From: DAOPZJ01 sp964587625
GTDB lineage: Bacteria > Bacillota > Clostridia > Oscillospirales > JAKOTC01
NCBI GenBank assembly: GCA_964587625.1
Contig: CAZPLU010000001.1
Location: 62,001-126,000 of the forward strand
Reading direction: 5' to 3'
Length of the DNA: 64,000 bases
This document shows, piece by piece, positions 42,008-51,527 of the stretch. How positions within the stretch are numbered: position 1 is the first letter of the stretch; each line of letters begins with the position of its first letter. The translations under genes were made by a program, and so were the position numbers. A model generated the notes under the pieces. It searched no databases, was not told the origin of the DNA, and saw nothing but the letters and a program-made list of their open reading frames with translations.

Positions 42008-42895
42008 TTAGCGAAAATCAAAAATCGATCGGTGTTTGGTGTTGGGGTTCAAGCGGGTTTTTTTACCGGAAAACAGCCGCTTGATCAACGGGCGGTCGTC
42101 TTCGGCCTCGGTGATTTTTGCCACCGCGACGGTCACATTGTCTTCTCCCCCCGCCGCCAGCGCCGCCGCCACGAGATTGTCGGCAATATTCGCAACGTTT
42201 CCGCCACGCGCGATTATGCTCTCGATGGATTCATCCGGAACCATGTCGGTCAACCCGTCGCTGCAGATCAGATAAATATCGCCGATCAACGGCGATTTTT
42301 GACAGACGGCGGGCGATAAAACCATCTCGTCCTCGAACATCCCGAAATATTGCGTCAGCCGATGCCGGCTGGCGTCGGTCTCGGCTTGCTCGGGCGTCAT
42401 CAGCCCCATATTGATTTTCATCTGCGCCTCGGTGTGGTTGACGCTGACTCGGGACAGGCGATTGTTTTGAAAGTGATAAATACGGCTGTCGCCGACATTT
42501 GCGGCGGTCACGGCGTCGGGTTTGAAAATCGCCAATGCGCCGGTGGTGCCGATGCGCTTTCCGGTTGCGGTGATCTCGCCGCAGATGCGGGCGTTTGCGG
42601 TTTTTGCGAATTGCGCGATGGCCTCGCAACAGTCATCGCCGCAGAGGGCATCCCGAAATTCCGCGATGGCCTGCGCCGTGACGGCCGAGGCGAATTCGCC
42701 GTTATCCTGACCGCCCATGCCGTCGCAGACGCCGATCACGCAAGGAAAATCAAAGGCGTCGGCAAACCGCACACCCTCGTCGAGTTGAATCGCACTGAAT
42801 AGTTCCCCGTCGATGCAAAGATTATCCTCGTTGTTTTTGCGCACCTTTCCGATCTCGGATCGGGCGGCTGCTTCCAAAATCACTTTTTTCCCCAC
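42008..42895 (-). CDS. PP2C-family serine/threonine phosphatase
   Basis: A 295-aa PPM/PP2C phosphatase. VRKNNEDN, GVCDGMGGQDNGE, GTTGA, NVGDSRIY, ICSDGLTDMV and GGEDNVTVAV are the family metal and phosphate motifs. Members often oppose PASTA-type Ser/Thr kinases in control of division and wall synthesis; no kinase is in this window. The start is GTG at 42895 with GGAGC upstream. It follows ftsZ after a hairpin. Confidence 0.88.
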   Translation of the reverse strand: MGKKVILEAAARSEIGKVRKNNEDNLCIDGELFSAIQLDEGVRFADAFDFPCVIGVCDGMGGQDNGEFASAVTAQAIAEFRDALCGDDCCEAIAQFAKTANARICGEITATGKRIGTTGALAIFKPDAVTAANVGDSRIYHFQNNRLSRVSVNHTEAQMKINMGLMTPEQAETDASRHRLTQYFGMFEDEMVLSPAVCQKSPLIGDIYLICSDGLTDMVPDESIESIIARGGNVANIADNLVAAALAAGGEDNVTVAVAKITEAEDDRPLIKRLFSGKKTRLNPNTKHRSIFDFR

Positions 42896-42950
42896 AATTT
42901 GCTCCGTTTTAATATAAAATACGTCGTTTTTTGCAATATTTCTGATTGCG

Positions 42951-42975
42951 AAACGGCGGGCTGCGCCCGCCGTTT
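42951..42975 (-). terminator. Hairpin after ftsZ
   Basis: An 11-bp stem AAACGGCGGGC/GCCCGCCGTTT with a TGC loop, eight bases past the ftsZ stop. The plus-strand side has the better T-run, so it may attenuate transcription into the phosphatase gene without fully stopping it. Confidence 0.6.
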
Positions 42976-42982
42976 GTTTTAT

Positions 42983-44185
42983 CTACTTCTTATGTTTAAA
43001 GATGTTCATGATGTCAAAGTAATCATCGTCGTTGGCGGCGGTCTGCGTTCTATCCGATTTTTGCGGTTGCGGCGTCTGGGGTTTGTACTGCGGCGGCGTC
43101 TTGGGCAACGATTTTTGTTCAAAACTCGGAACGGATGCCTTCACGGGTTCGTTGTGCGGCCGTGCGCTTGAAGAAAACAGCCCGTTGACCTGTTCCGAAA
43201 AGAGGTCCTTGCCGACCGAATTCACGCCGCTCTGGGCAAAGCCCGTGGCGATGACGGTGATTTTGATCTCGTCCGACATCATCTCGTCAAATGCCGCGCC
43301 CCAGATGATGTTGGCTTCGGGGTGCGCCGACTGGGCGATCATCGTCGAAGCCGTCTCGATATCTTCGAGCCCGATGTCGGGTGAGGAGGTGATGTTGATG
43401 ATGACCGAACGGGCGCCGGAGATCGAGGTCTCAAGCAACGGGCTTGTGATGGCGGCGTTTGCCGCTTCGATGGCTTTGTCTTTGCCCGAAGCCCGACCGA
43501 TGCCCATGTGGGCGTACCCGGCGTCTTTCATGACGGCGGCGACGTCGGCAAAGTCGAGGTTGACCAGCCCCGGGACGTTGATGAGGTCGGATATGCTTTG
43601 AACGCCCTGGCGCAGCACGTCATCGGCGGTCTCGAATGCGTTTAAAAGGGTGATTTTTTCTTGGGAGACCAGTTTGAGCCGGTCGTTTGGAACAATGATC
43701 AGCGCATCCACCGTCTCCTGCAGGATGGCGACGCCGGCCTCGGCGTTTTTCATCCGTTTTAACCCTTCCCAAGTGAACGGAGTGGTGACGATACCGATCG
43801 TCAGCGCGCCGAGCTCCCGCGCGATCGAAGCCACCATGGGCGCCGCGCCCGTTCCGGTGCCGCCGCCCATTCCGGCGGTGACAAAGACCATGTCGGCCCG
43901 TTGCAAAATCGCCGCGATATCGTCGCGGCTCTCCTCGGCGGCGCGCTGTCCCCGCTCGGGCAGCGAGCCCGCTCCGAGCCCTCTGGTCACTTTATCCCCT
44001 ATCTGCAATTTTTGAGTCGATTGGACAAAATCGAGCGCCTGCTTGTCCGTATTGATCGCAATAAATTCCGCGCTTGTCATGCCGGATTTACTCATGCGGC
44101 TGATGGCGTTTCCGCCGCCTCCGCCGACGCCGACAACTTTTATATTCACGCCTCTGGTAACTTCGTTATCGAACTCAAACGGCAT
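42983..44185 (-). CDS. ftsZ: Cell division GTPase
   Basis: The tubulin homologue that forms the division ring. The 400-aa protein has GGGTGTG at 107-113, the T7-loop region NVPGLVNLDFADV and a C-terminal tail ending DDYFDIMNIFKHKK, the conserved peptide that binds FtsA/SepF/ZapA-type partners. The start at 44185 follows GGGGAGG; the upstream in-frame ATG codons lack conservation. It closes the dcw cluster. ftsA is not upstream, so another tether such as SepF is expected. Confidence 0.97.
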   Translation of the reverse strand: MPFEFDNEVTRGVNIKVVGVGGGGGNAISRMSKSGMTSAEFIAINTDKQALDFVQSTQKLQIGDKVTRGLGAGSLPERGQRAAEESRDDIAAILQRADMVFVTAGMGGGTGTGAAPMVASIARELGALTIGIVTTPFTWEGLKRMKNAEAGVAILQETVDALIIVPNDRLKLVSQEKITLLNAFETADDVLRQGVQSISDLINVPGLVNLDFADVAAVMKDAGYAHMGIGRASGKDKAIEAANAAITSPLLETSISGARSVIINITSSPDIGLEDIETASTMIAQSAHPEANIIWGAAFDEMMSDEIKITVIATGFAQSGVNSVGKDLFSEQVNGLFSSSARPHNEPVKASVPSFEQKSLPKTPPQYKPQTPQPQKSDRTQTAANDDDYFDIMNIFKHKK

Positions 44186-44315
44186 TTTATTTTTCCTCCC
44201 CATCATTTCTGCGGCAAAATCTCTATTCCCGAATATTATAACAGATATTTCCGCCGTTTTCAATACCTTCCGGCTCGTTTTCCGCAGCGGATTTTCACAG
44301 ATTTTAAACGTTTTC

Positions 44316-45152
44316 TCAGCTTTGGGCGCTCGCTTCTTCGGGTTCGGACGGCTCGGGAATTGTTTCGCTTTCCGCCGCCCAAACGCCCGGATCGAAATAC
44401 AACCGCTTCCCGGCGCTCACATCGGCGATGCCGACCTCATTTTCCCCGAGTTCGGTTTCGATAAAATATTTGGCGAATTTTACTTTTTGTGCCAGATCGT
44501 CCGCAGGGCCGAGCTGTATTTTGACACGCCGCGCCCAGACCGCGTAATGGACCGTGGGGCTGTTCGTGCCGATGGCGGTGATTTGCGCCAACCCGCCCTC
44601 TTCAAACGCCCCCGCGATGTCATTCAACCGCTCCAACGCTCCGTCCGAGCCCACCGCGTATCCGTTTTCAACGGTGACGTCAAGTCCCTCGTATCGGATT
44701 CCGACTCCGCCGTATCCGTATTCCAAAACCCTGCCCTTGCCGCTGATCAAAACAAAATCGTCCGCGCCGGATGAGATGATCGCGGTGCGCACGGGCTCGC
44801 CGACATTGATGATAATCTCATTCGGAAGGCGTTTTTGCACCGTCACGGTCTCGGCATAACAGAGGTTGTCCTCAATCCCCGTTATCGCCTTGCTTTTTTT
44901 CAGCCGAAGCAAATTATCGCCGATCTCGATTCCGGAGGCGGTGATGATTTGGGTGGGCGTATAGCGGGTATTTCCCCTGACCGTGACCGTTTCGACCTTG
45001 AAAAACACCGTGCAGCACAAAACGGTTCCGGCGATCAAGGCGATCAAAAAAATCGGAACCGCAAAAAGCCCGCGTCTGCCTTTGCGGCGTCTTTTCGGGA
45101 TTGGTGAATCGACAGGGATTCTCCGCCGTTTTTTACGTCTGTTCTCGGTCAT
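44316..45152 (-). CDS. ftsQ: Division protein with POTRA domain
   Basis: A 278-aa DivIB/FtsQ protein: a basic cytoplasmic head (RRKKRRRIPVD), one membrane helix (about 30-50), a POTRA domain starting FFKVETVTVRGNTRYTPTQI, and a Glu/Ser-rich tail. It links the septal synthases with FtsL at the division site. It lies between murA and ftsZ in the usual dcw position. Confidence 0.9.
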   Translation of the reverse strand: MTENRRKKRRRIPVDSPIPKRRRKGRRGLFAVPIFLIALIAGTVLCCTVFFKVETVTVRGNTRYTPTQIITASGIEIGDNLLRLKKSKAITGIEDNLCYAETVTVQKRLPNEIIINVGEPVRTAIISSGADDFVLISGKGRVLEYGYGGVGIRYEGLDVTVENGYAVGSDGALERLNDIAGAFEEGGLAQITAIGTNSPTVHYAVWARRVKIQLGPADDLAQKVKFAKYFIETELGENEVGIADVSAGKRLYFDPGVWAAESETIPEPSEPEEASAQS

Positions 45153-45173
45153 TTCGCAAAAACATCCTCCGTC

Positions 45174-46436
45174 TCAGTTCTCGATGTATTCCTTCCAAAT
45201 CCGGCCTCCGACGGCCGCGAAGTCCCGCTGGATGTCCTCATAGCCGCGCGCGATGTATTCGCTGTTGTGTATCACGCTCTTGCCCTCCGCGCCCAAAGCC
45301 GCCGCCACGAGCGCCGCCCCGGCTCTCAGATCGCTCGCCGCAACGTCCACACCCTGTAAAACCCGCTTTCCCTCGATCACCGCCGTGCGGTCATAGACCC
45401 GCATATTCGCGCCCATCCGGTTGAGTTCGTCGGCGTATTTGAAGCGGTTTTCAAAAATCGTCTCGGTGATTGTGGAAGTTCCGGTCGCATAGGCCAAAAC
45501 CGCGCCGAGCAGGGGCTGCGCGTCGGTCGGAAAACCCGGATAGGGCATGGTGCGCAAAGCGGGAATGGGTTTGGGCGGCCGTTTGAAACGAAAATAAATT
45601 CCGCCCCTGCCCGCGAATATCCGTGCGCCGCAGATTTCAAAAGCCGACAGCACCGCGTCCATATCCGAGGCGACTGCTCCACGTATGTAGATTTCGCCGC
45701 CGCAGATGGCCGTCGCGGCCATCAGGGTGGCGGCTGCGATCCGGTCGGGCATATTTTCAAATTCGCAGCCGCCGAGTTTTTTCACGCCTTCGATTGAGAT
45801 CACGCTTCCGCGCGTGGTGATTTTTGCGCCGCACTTGTTGAGAAATTCCGCCAGCTTCTCGACTTCGGGCTCCTGAGCCGCGTTGATGATGGTCGTCTGT
45901 CCGGTGGCAGTCGATGCCGCGATCATGACATTTTGAGTGGCGCCGACGCTCGGAAATGACAATGAGATCTTTGCCCCTTTCAGCGGCTTTTCCGCGGTGC
46001 AGATGATTCTGCCGCCGCTGTCGTTGATCGTGGCGCCCAGTTCTCGCAGACCGTACAGATGGATGTCGAGCGGTCTGCAGCCCAATACGCATCCGCCCGG
46101 ATAGGTGATCTCCGCCCGTCCGGTCTTTGCCAGCATTGCCCCGAGAAACGTCGAGGATGAACGCATGCGTCTCATGAGGGCGTCGTCAATGGTATATCCC
46201 GGCTCGGATGCCGGTTTTACGGTCATGACGCTGTTTGTCAACGTTGCCTCACAACCCAGCGAGGATAAAATTTCGATACAGCTCTCGATATCGCTCAGAT
46301 GCGGGCAGTTGGTGATTGTCACGGGGTCATCGCACAAGTATGCTGCGGAAATGAGCGGTAAAACGCCGTTTTTTGAACCCTGTACACCGATTTCTCCAAA
46401 AAGTCGTTTCCCGCCGATGACTGCTATGTCCGCCAT
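45174..46436 (-). CDS. murA: UDP-N-acetylglucosamine 1-carboxyvinyltransferase
   Basis: First committed step of peptidoglycan synthesis, adding enolpyruvate to UDP-GlcNAc. The 420-aa protein carries the PEP-reactive Cys116 in GGCVLGCRPLDIHL (the fosfomycin target) and the N-terminal GSKNGVLPLI. The start at 46436 has AAAGGA upstream. That site lies in a hairpin and the whole element is duplicated (46442-46546). Many Firmicutes have two MurA enzymes; this is the dcw-linked one. Confidence 0.95.
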   Translation of the reverse strand: MADIAVIGGKRLFGEIGVQGSKNGVLPLISAAYLCDDPVTITNCPHLSDIESCIEILSSLGCEATLTNSVMTVKPASEPGYTIDDALMRRMRSSSTFLGAMLAKTGRAEITYPGGCVLGCRPLDIHLYGLRELGATINDSGGRIICTAEKPLKGAKISLSFPSVGATQNVMIAASTATGQTTIINAAQEPEVEKLAEFLNKCGAKITTRGSVISIEGVKKLGGCEFENMPDRIAAATLMAATAICGGEIYIRGAVASDMDAVLSAFEICGARIFAGRGGIYFRFKRPPKPIPALRTMPYPGFPTDAQPLLGAVLAYATGTSTITETIFENRFKYADELNRMGANMRVYDRTAVIEGKRVLQGVDVAASDLRAGAALVAAALGAEGKSVIHNSEYIARGYEDIQRDFAAVGGRIWKEYIEN

Positions 46437-46441
46437 GTTGT

Positions 46442-46546
46442 GTTCCTTTCGTATCTTATAGGTCAACCCATCATATGCGAAAGGATTTCGGCCGTCCGAT
46501 CAGGTTCCTTTCGAATATTGCGGGTACAACCCATCATATGCGAAAG
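46442..46546 (-). repeat. Duplicated leader hairpin between murG and murA
   Basis: Two copies, 62-63 bp apart, share GTTCCTTTCG (46442 and 46504) and AACCCATCATATGCGAAAG (46465 and 46528). In each the CTTTCG and CGAAAG arms can pair. On the minus-strand mRNA, the murA ribosome site CGAAAGGAA is one of these arms, so it could be masked. Confidence 0.7.
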
Positions 46547-46557
46547 AGCGGCGGCTG

Positions 46558-47685
46558 TTACTGTCTGCGGATTCGCCGGAGTTGTTCATAGATGCGGTCG
46601 CAGGCGTCGTAAATGGCGAGCGACTGCTCGCCTTTGCGCATCTTTTCCATCGTCTCCCGGCTTGAGATGATGCGTTTTAACGTGTCGTATAACAGATCGG
46701 GCGTCAATTCATTCTCGGTGATCACTACCGCGCCGCCTTGCTGCTCAATCAGTTTGGCATTGTGGAATTGGTGGTTTTCGGTGACATTCGGGGACGGGAT
46801 CAAAATCGCCGGGGTGGCCGTGACGGCCAATTCCGCGAGCGTTGAAGCGCCCGCGCGGCTGATCGCAAGGTCACAGGCCGTCATCAGCGTCGGCATGTCG
46901 TCGATAAACTCCATTACGGTTATGCGGTCTTCCGGGCGGTTAAACCGGACATGCGCATCGTCGAGTATCTTGACAAACGGCTCATAATACCCCCGCCCCG
47001 TCCCGTGCACAAACCGGCAGTTCGGAAGCGTCTTGGTCATGGTCAAAAATTCCGCCATGACCTTGTTGAACACTTTGGCGCCGAGGGATCCGCCCGCCGA
47101 GATGATCAAAAGCTCGTTCGCGCCGATGCCGTATTTTTTGCGCGCGCCTGCCCGGTCCGCATAGATAAATTCGTCCCGGATGGGATTTCCGACGACGGCT
47201 TTATATTTGGCGTTCGGCAGCCGCTCGCCCGCTTTGGCGTTCGGCAGCAACACCACATCCGCTCTCCCCGAGAGCAGTTTTGTCGTGATCCCCGGAAACG
47301 TGTTTTGTTCGTGGATCAATGTCCGAATTTTGCGTTTTGCGGCTTGTCTGACAATCGGCCAGCTCACGAAACCGCCGACGCCGATCACGACGTCGGGCGC
47401 AAACCGGTCGAGAATTTTGTCGGCGGTTTTGAGCGCTTTGACGGCGGTTCGAATGGTCTCAAAATTATGGCCGAGGTTGCGGAAAGAAAAATGCCGCGCA
47501 AGCCCGTCCATCTTGATCGGGTACATTTTATAACCCGCCGCGGGCACGAGCCGCCCCTCCATCTTGTCGGGATTACCGGCAAAGGCGATGTCCCAATCGG
47601 GATGCAGTTTGCGGAGATACCCGGCAATCGCAAGCGCCGGGTTGATATGTCCGCCGGTGCCTCCGCCGGTGATCAGTATCCGCAT
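46558..47685 (-). CDS. murG: UDP-GlcNAc:lipid I N-acetylglucosaminyltransferase
   Basis: Adds GlcNAc to lipid I to make lipid II, at the inner face of the membrane. The 375-aa GT-B enzyme opens RILITGGGTGGHINPALA, with IGVGGFVSWP, HEQNTFPG and SRAGASTLAEL further on. The start at 47685 follows GAGGAGG. It overlaps no neighbour and lies between ftsW and murA. Confidence 0.96.
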   Translation of the reverse strand: MRILITGGGTGGHINPALAIAGYLRKLHPDWDIAFAGNPDKMEGRLVPAAGYKMYPIKMDGLARHFSFRNLGHNFETIRTAVKALKTADKILDRFAPDVVIGVGGFVSWPIVRQAAKRKIRTLIHEQNTFPGITTKLLSGRADVVLLPNAKAGERLPNAKYKAVVGNPIRDEFIYADRAGARKKYGIGANELLIISAGGSLGAKVFNKVMAEFLTMTKTLPNCRFVHGTGRGYYEPFVKILDDAHVRFNRPEDRITVMEFIDDMPTLMTACDLAISRAGASTLAELAVTATPAILIPSPNVTENHQFHNAKLIEQQGGAVVITENELTPDLLYDTLKRIISSRETMEKMRKGEQSLAIYDACDRIYEQLRRIRRQ

Positions 47686-47698
47686 GGTGCATTCCTCC

Positions 47699-48940
47699 TC
47701 ACAAAGCGTTGTCGATCGTGGTCGACCTGGATACGGACAAGACAATGCCCATCTCTGCAAGCAGCATCATCAGCGATGTCCCTCCGGCCGAAAAAAACGG
47801 CAGCGATATGCCGGTATTCGGAATGGTGTTTGTGACGACCGCAATATTCAAGAGCGCCTGAAGACCCACCTGAATGGTCAGTCCGACGGCGAGCATCGCG
47901 CCGAATTTATCTTTTGCGCGAAAAGCGATTTTAAAACCGCGCCAGACCAGCCAGACAAACAGCGCAATCACGACGATCGCGCCGATGAAACCGAGCTCCT
48001 CGCAGACAACCGCGAAAATAAAATCGTTTTGCGGCTCGGGGATATACAGATGCTTCTGTCTCGACTGCCCCAGTCCCACGCCCCACAGCCCGCCCGAACC
48101 GATCGCATACAGGGATTGTATCGTCTGGTAGCCCTTGTCGAGCGGATCCGACCACGGGTCGATCCAATAGGAGACCCGGTCGAGCATATATTGGATGTTG
48201 CCCGAGAGGACAAGCGCGACAAGTCCGGTTGCAATGGCGCCGAAAACACCGACAAAATAGGCCCAATGGGTGCCGCCGACCCACATCATGACGCCGGTGA
48301 TGGCGACGAACAGCACGATACCCGACATATGCGGTTCTTTGTACATCAAAAAAACGACCGGTACCAGCAGGATCATAAACGGCAGCACGCCGTTTTTAAA
48401 GCCGCGCATTCGCCGCTCGAAATCGTTTTTTTCGGACAGATCGGAGATGATTTTTGAAAAAAGCACGATGATGAAAAATTTCATCAACTCGGAGGGCTGG
48501 AAGTTGAAACTCCCGATATAGATCCAGCGGTGTGCGCCGTTTCGCGGGGGCATGAACAAAACCGCGACCAGCAAGACCAGTCCGATGAAATAAAAAAGCC
48601 AGGCAAACCGCTTGAGCGCGTTATAATTGAGGTACGAGATCAGCACCATAACCACCACGCCGATCACGGCGAACCGCAGCTGTCTGATCACATAAAAAGC
48701 GCTGTCGCCCTCGTGTTGAAGCGCATACACATTTGAGGCGGAATACAACATCACAAGTCCGAACGCGAGCAAAATAACGACCAAAAAGAAAAAAGGCATG
48801 TCGAAATAGCCCCTGGCGGCGATGCCGTAAAAAACCGATTTCTTTTTTATGGTGTTTGCCGAACGCCGATTGCCGCGTCCCGCGGGCGCTCGCTCCGTGG
48901 GTGTTCGCCCGGTGGGCGTGCTGTGACCCGTCCGCTGCAT
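47699..48940 (-). CDS. ftsW: FtsW/SpoVE-type SEDS peptidoglycan polymerase
   Basis: A 413-aa SEDS protein with about ten membrane helices after a basic N-terminal extension of some 40 residues. GLVMLYSASNVYA, NGAHRWIYIGSFNFQPSELMK, EPHMSGIVLF and NTIPNTGISLPFFSAGGTS are diagnostic. It polymerises lipid II with the PBP encoded upstream. FtsW and the sporulation copy SpoVE cannot be separated by sequence alone. AAAGGAA precedes the ATG. Confidence 0.9.
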   Translation of the reverse strand: MQRTGHSTPTGRTPTERAPAGRGNRRSANTIKKKSVFYGIAARGYFDMPFFFLVVILLAFGLVMLYSASNVYALQHEGDSAFYVIRQLRFAVIGVVVMVLISYLNYNALKRFAWLFYFIGLVLLVAVLFMPPRNGAHRWIYIGSFNFQPSELMKFFIIVLFSKIISDLSEKNDFERRMRGFKNGVLPFMILLVPVVFLMYKEPHMSGIVLFVAITGVMMWVGGTHWAYFVGVFGAIATGLVALVLSGNIQYMLDRVSYWIDPWSDPLDKGYQTIQSLYAIGSGGLWGVGLGQSRQKHLYIPEPQNDFIFAVVCEELGFIGAIVVIALFVWLVWRGFKIAFRAKDKFGAMLAVGLTIQVGLQALLNIAVVTNTIPNTGISLPFFSAGGTSLMMLLAEMGIVLSVSRSTTIDNAL

Positions 48941-49017
48941 ATTGATTCCTTTCGCAGTTTTATTCTATAACGAAGCCGTTGTTCGCGCGTTGATGTTCAA
49001 ACGGCTTCACAATAACT

Positions 49018-50037
49018 TCAGCCGTTGATCGCGAGAATGGCGCCGATGATTCCGCCGACCAGCCCGATCCCGGAAAATAAAAGGACAATCTGATTCTCGC
49101 TCCAGCCGCTCATCTCATAGCTGTGATGGATCGGACTCATTTTAAATATCCGTTTTCCGGTGAGTTTAAAAGAGATAACCTGTAAGACGACCGACAGCAT
49201 GTCGATGTAATAGACGATACCGATCGGAATTAAAAGCAGCGGCTTTTCGAGATAAAAGGCCATCGCGACCACCGCTCCGCCCAAAAAATGCGAGCCGATG
49301 TCCCCCATGATGACCTTTGCCGGATGACGATTGTGCGTCAAAAAGCCCAGGCAGCAGCCCAAAATGATCGCCGCCCAGACCTGACCGCCGAATGCGCGCA
49401 AAATCGAAAAAATCGCCAAAAAAACGCCGGAGGCGATGGCCGTTGTGGACGAGCTCAACCCGTCGATCCCGTCGTGGATGTTCAGGGCGTTCACCGTTCC
49501 CACGATCAACACCGTCATCAGGGGAAAATACCAGATTCCGATGTCGATATTGCCCGCGAACGGCACCCACAGCGCGGTGTTGATCGGGTTTTCCCGGAGT
49601 GCCGTTGTGGAGAGGTAGGCGACTGCCGTGAGGGTCTGCAAAATGATCTTTTGCCAGCCCGAAATACCCGCGTTTTTTTGTTTCGTGACCTTGGCATAAT
49701 CATCTAAAAACCCGCAGAAGGCAAAAAATAAGGCCATGATAAAACCGTAGATCAGCTTGAAATTGACTTCATCCACCTGATAGGACGAACCGTAAGTGTC
49801 ATTCGCGCCCCGTGTCGAAATCATTGTGACAACCAGTGCCGCAGCTGCCGCCAAAACGAACATCAACCCGCCCATCGTCGGAGTCCCGCGCTTTTTTGCG
49901 TGCCAGGTCGGGCCGATCTCCTTGATCGGCTGCCCGAATTTGATTTTATGCAGCCACGGGATCATGAAATACCCCGACAGCCAAGTCACCGCGAAGGCGA
50001 TCAGACCGCCCATGCCGATTAAAATGCCGTTGTTCAT
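49018..50037 (-). CDS. mraY: Phospho-MurNAc-pentapeptide transferase
   Basis: Transfers phospho-MurNAc-pentapeptide to undecaprenyl phosphate, forming lipid I. The 339-aa protein has about ten membrane helices and the motifs HAKKRGTPTMGG, FLDDYAKV, NIHDGIDGL (catalytic Asp pair) and HHSYEMSGWSE. AAAGGGG precedes the ATG. It follows murE directly; murF, usually between them, is absent. Confidence 0.96.
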   Translation of the reverse strand: MNNGILIGMGGLIAFAVTWLSGYFMIPWLHKIKFGQPIKEIGPTWHAKKRGTPTMGGLMFVLAAAAALVVTMISTRGANDTYGSSYQVDEVNFKLIYGFIMALFFAFCGFLDDYAKVTKQKNAGISGWQKIILQTLTAVAYLSTTALRENPINTALWVPFAGNIDIGIWYFPLMTVLIVGTVNALNIHDGIDGLSSSTTAIASGVFLAIFSILRAFGGQVWAAIILGCCLGFLTHNRHPAKVIMGDIGSHFLGGAVVAMAFYLEKPLLLIPIGIVYYIDMLSVVLQVISFKLTGKRIFKMSPIHHSYEMSGWSENQIVLLFSGIGLVGGIIGAILAING

Positions 50038-50049
50038 CGGACCGCCCCT

Positions 50050-51477
50050 TTACAATAAACTCAAAAACTGCGCCGCGACTTCGCGTTCGTCGAAACGCAG
50101 CACCGAGTCACCGATCTTTTGATAGGTCTCATGACCTTTCCCGGCCAAAATCACCACATCGCCGGGTTGATGCTCTAAAATCGCGGTCTTGATCGCCTCT
50201 CGCCGGTCTGTGATGACCCTGCGCTTTTTCGGCTGTCTCATGCCGTCCGTGATCTCCCGAATGATCGCCTCGGGGTTTTCGCGCCGCGGATTGTCGGAGG
50301 TGACATACACGAAATCGGCCAGCTCTTCGGCAATTTTACCCATCGTCGGGCGTTTGAGTTTATCGCGGTCGCCGCCGCATCCGAACAGCGCCACCACCCT
50401 GCCCGTCGAAAAGCTCCGGACGGTTTTTAACACCTTCTCGAGCGCGTCGGGCTTGTGGGCGTAATCCAGCAAAATCGTGAAATCCCTGCCGGTCGGAATC
50501 AGTTCGAGCCGCCCCGGCACCGTTGCCACCGCGCTGAATGCCGTGCAGACATCATCAAACCGGAAACCGCACTGCACCAGCAGCGCCGCCGCCGTCATCG
50601 CGTTATAAACCGTGAAGCTGCCGAGCACCGGGAGATTGATGCGCCGCTTTTCCCCGTTGTATTCCAGATGAAACCGCGTGCTTTTGATATCGCATTCGAT
50701 GTCGGAGGCGTTCATCGCGCCTTTTCCTTTGACTGAGACGAACAGCGGCTTGCCCGTAAACAGTTCCACGCCCTCCGTACCCTTGGGGTCATCTGCGTTC
50801 GAGACAGCCGTCTTGGCGAGCGCGAACAGCGGTTTTTTGGCATTGAGATAGGCCTGCATACTGCCGTGGTAATCCAAGTGGTCCTGCGAAAAATTTGTAA
50901 ACGCCGCCGCTTCGAAACGGCAGCCGTCGATTCTGCCTTGCGCGATGCCCTGAGAGCTGACCTCCATCACGACGTATTCGCAGCTCTCGACCGCCATCAG
51001 CTTGAATAATTTTTGCAATTCTTCGGGTTCGGGCGTCGTCTGGTCTGCGGGAAACTCGCGGCTTCCGGCCATGCATTTGACCGTGCCGATCAAGCCGGTT
51101 TTCTTGCCGAGCCGGTCCAGCATCGCCTTGACCATAAAAGTCGTGCTCGTCTTGCCGCTCGTGCCGGTCACACCGATGAGTTTATAGCGTTCGGCTGGAT
51201 ACCCGTAATAGGCGGCGACGAGCTTATTGAGCGCCGCCCTTGAATCGCTGACAATCACCTGGCGCTGTAAACCGAGGTCGCGCTCGACAACCACCGCGGC
51301 CGCGCCTTTTTGAAGCACTTCGGCACAGGCGTTATGGCCGTCGAAATGGATGCCGCTGATTGCCACGAACAGATCTCCCGGACCGATTTTTCGCGAATCG
51401 CTGACAATGCTGGTGATTTCAAAGTCCTCACAGACCGAAAGCACATCTACGCGTTCCAATAATTGATACAGCCGCAT
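50050..51477 (-). CDS. murE: UDP-MurNAc-L-Ala-D-Glu:meso-diaminopimelate ligase
   Basis: Adds the third amino acid to the peptidoglycan stem. The 475-aa protein has GVTGTSGKTSTTFMV (ATP), ITEN-like regions replaced by SQDHLDYHGSM, and SDNPRREN; DNPR indicates meso-diaminopimelate instead of lysine as substrate. The start at 51477 has GAAAGGA upstream. It lies 50 bp downstream of the PBP gene. Confidence 0.95.
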   Translation of the reverse strand: MRLYQLLERVDVLSVCEDFEITSIVSDSRKIGPGDLFVAISGIHFDGHNACAEVLQKGAAAVVVERDLGLQRQVIVSDSRAALNKLVAAYYGYPAERYKLIGVTGTSGKTSTTFMVKAMLDRLGKKTGLIGTVKCMAGSREFPADQTTPEPEELQKLFKLMAVESCEYVVMEVSSQGIAQGRIDGCRFEAAAFTNFSQDHLDYHGSMQAYLNAKKPLFALAKTAVSNADDPKGTEGVELFTGKPLFVSVKGKGAMNASDIECDIKSTRFHLEYNGEKRRINLPVLGSFTVYNAMTAAALLVQCGFRFDDVCTAFSAVATVPGRLELIPTGRDFTILLDYAHKPDALEKVLKTVRSFSTGRVVALFGCGGDRDKLKRPTMGKIAEELADFVYVTSDNPRRENPEAIIREITDGMRQPKKRRVITDRREAIKTAILEHQPGDVVILAGKGHETYQKIGDSVLRFDEREVAAQFLSLL

Positions 51478-51527
51478 TTGATGATCATCCTTTCGCCGTA
51501 TTGCATCCGTGTGCATACGCCTCTATT

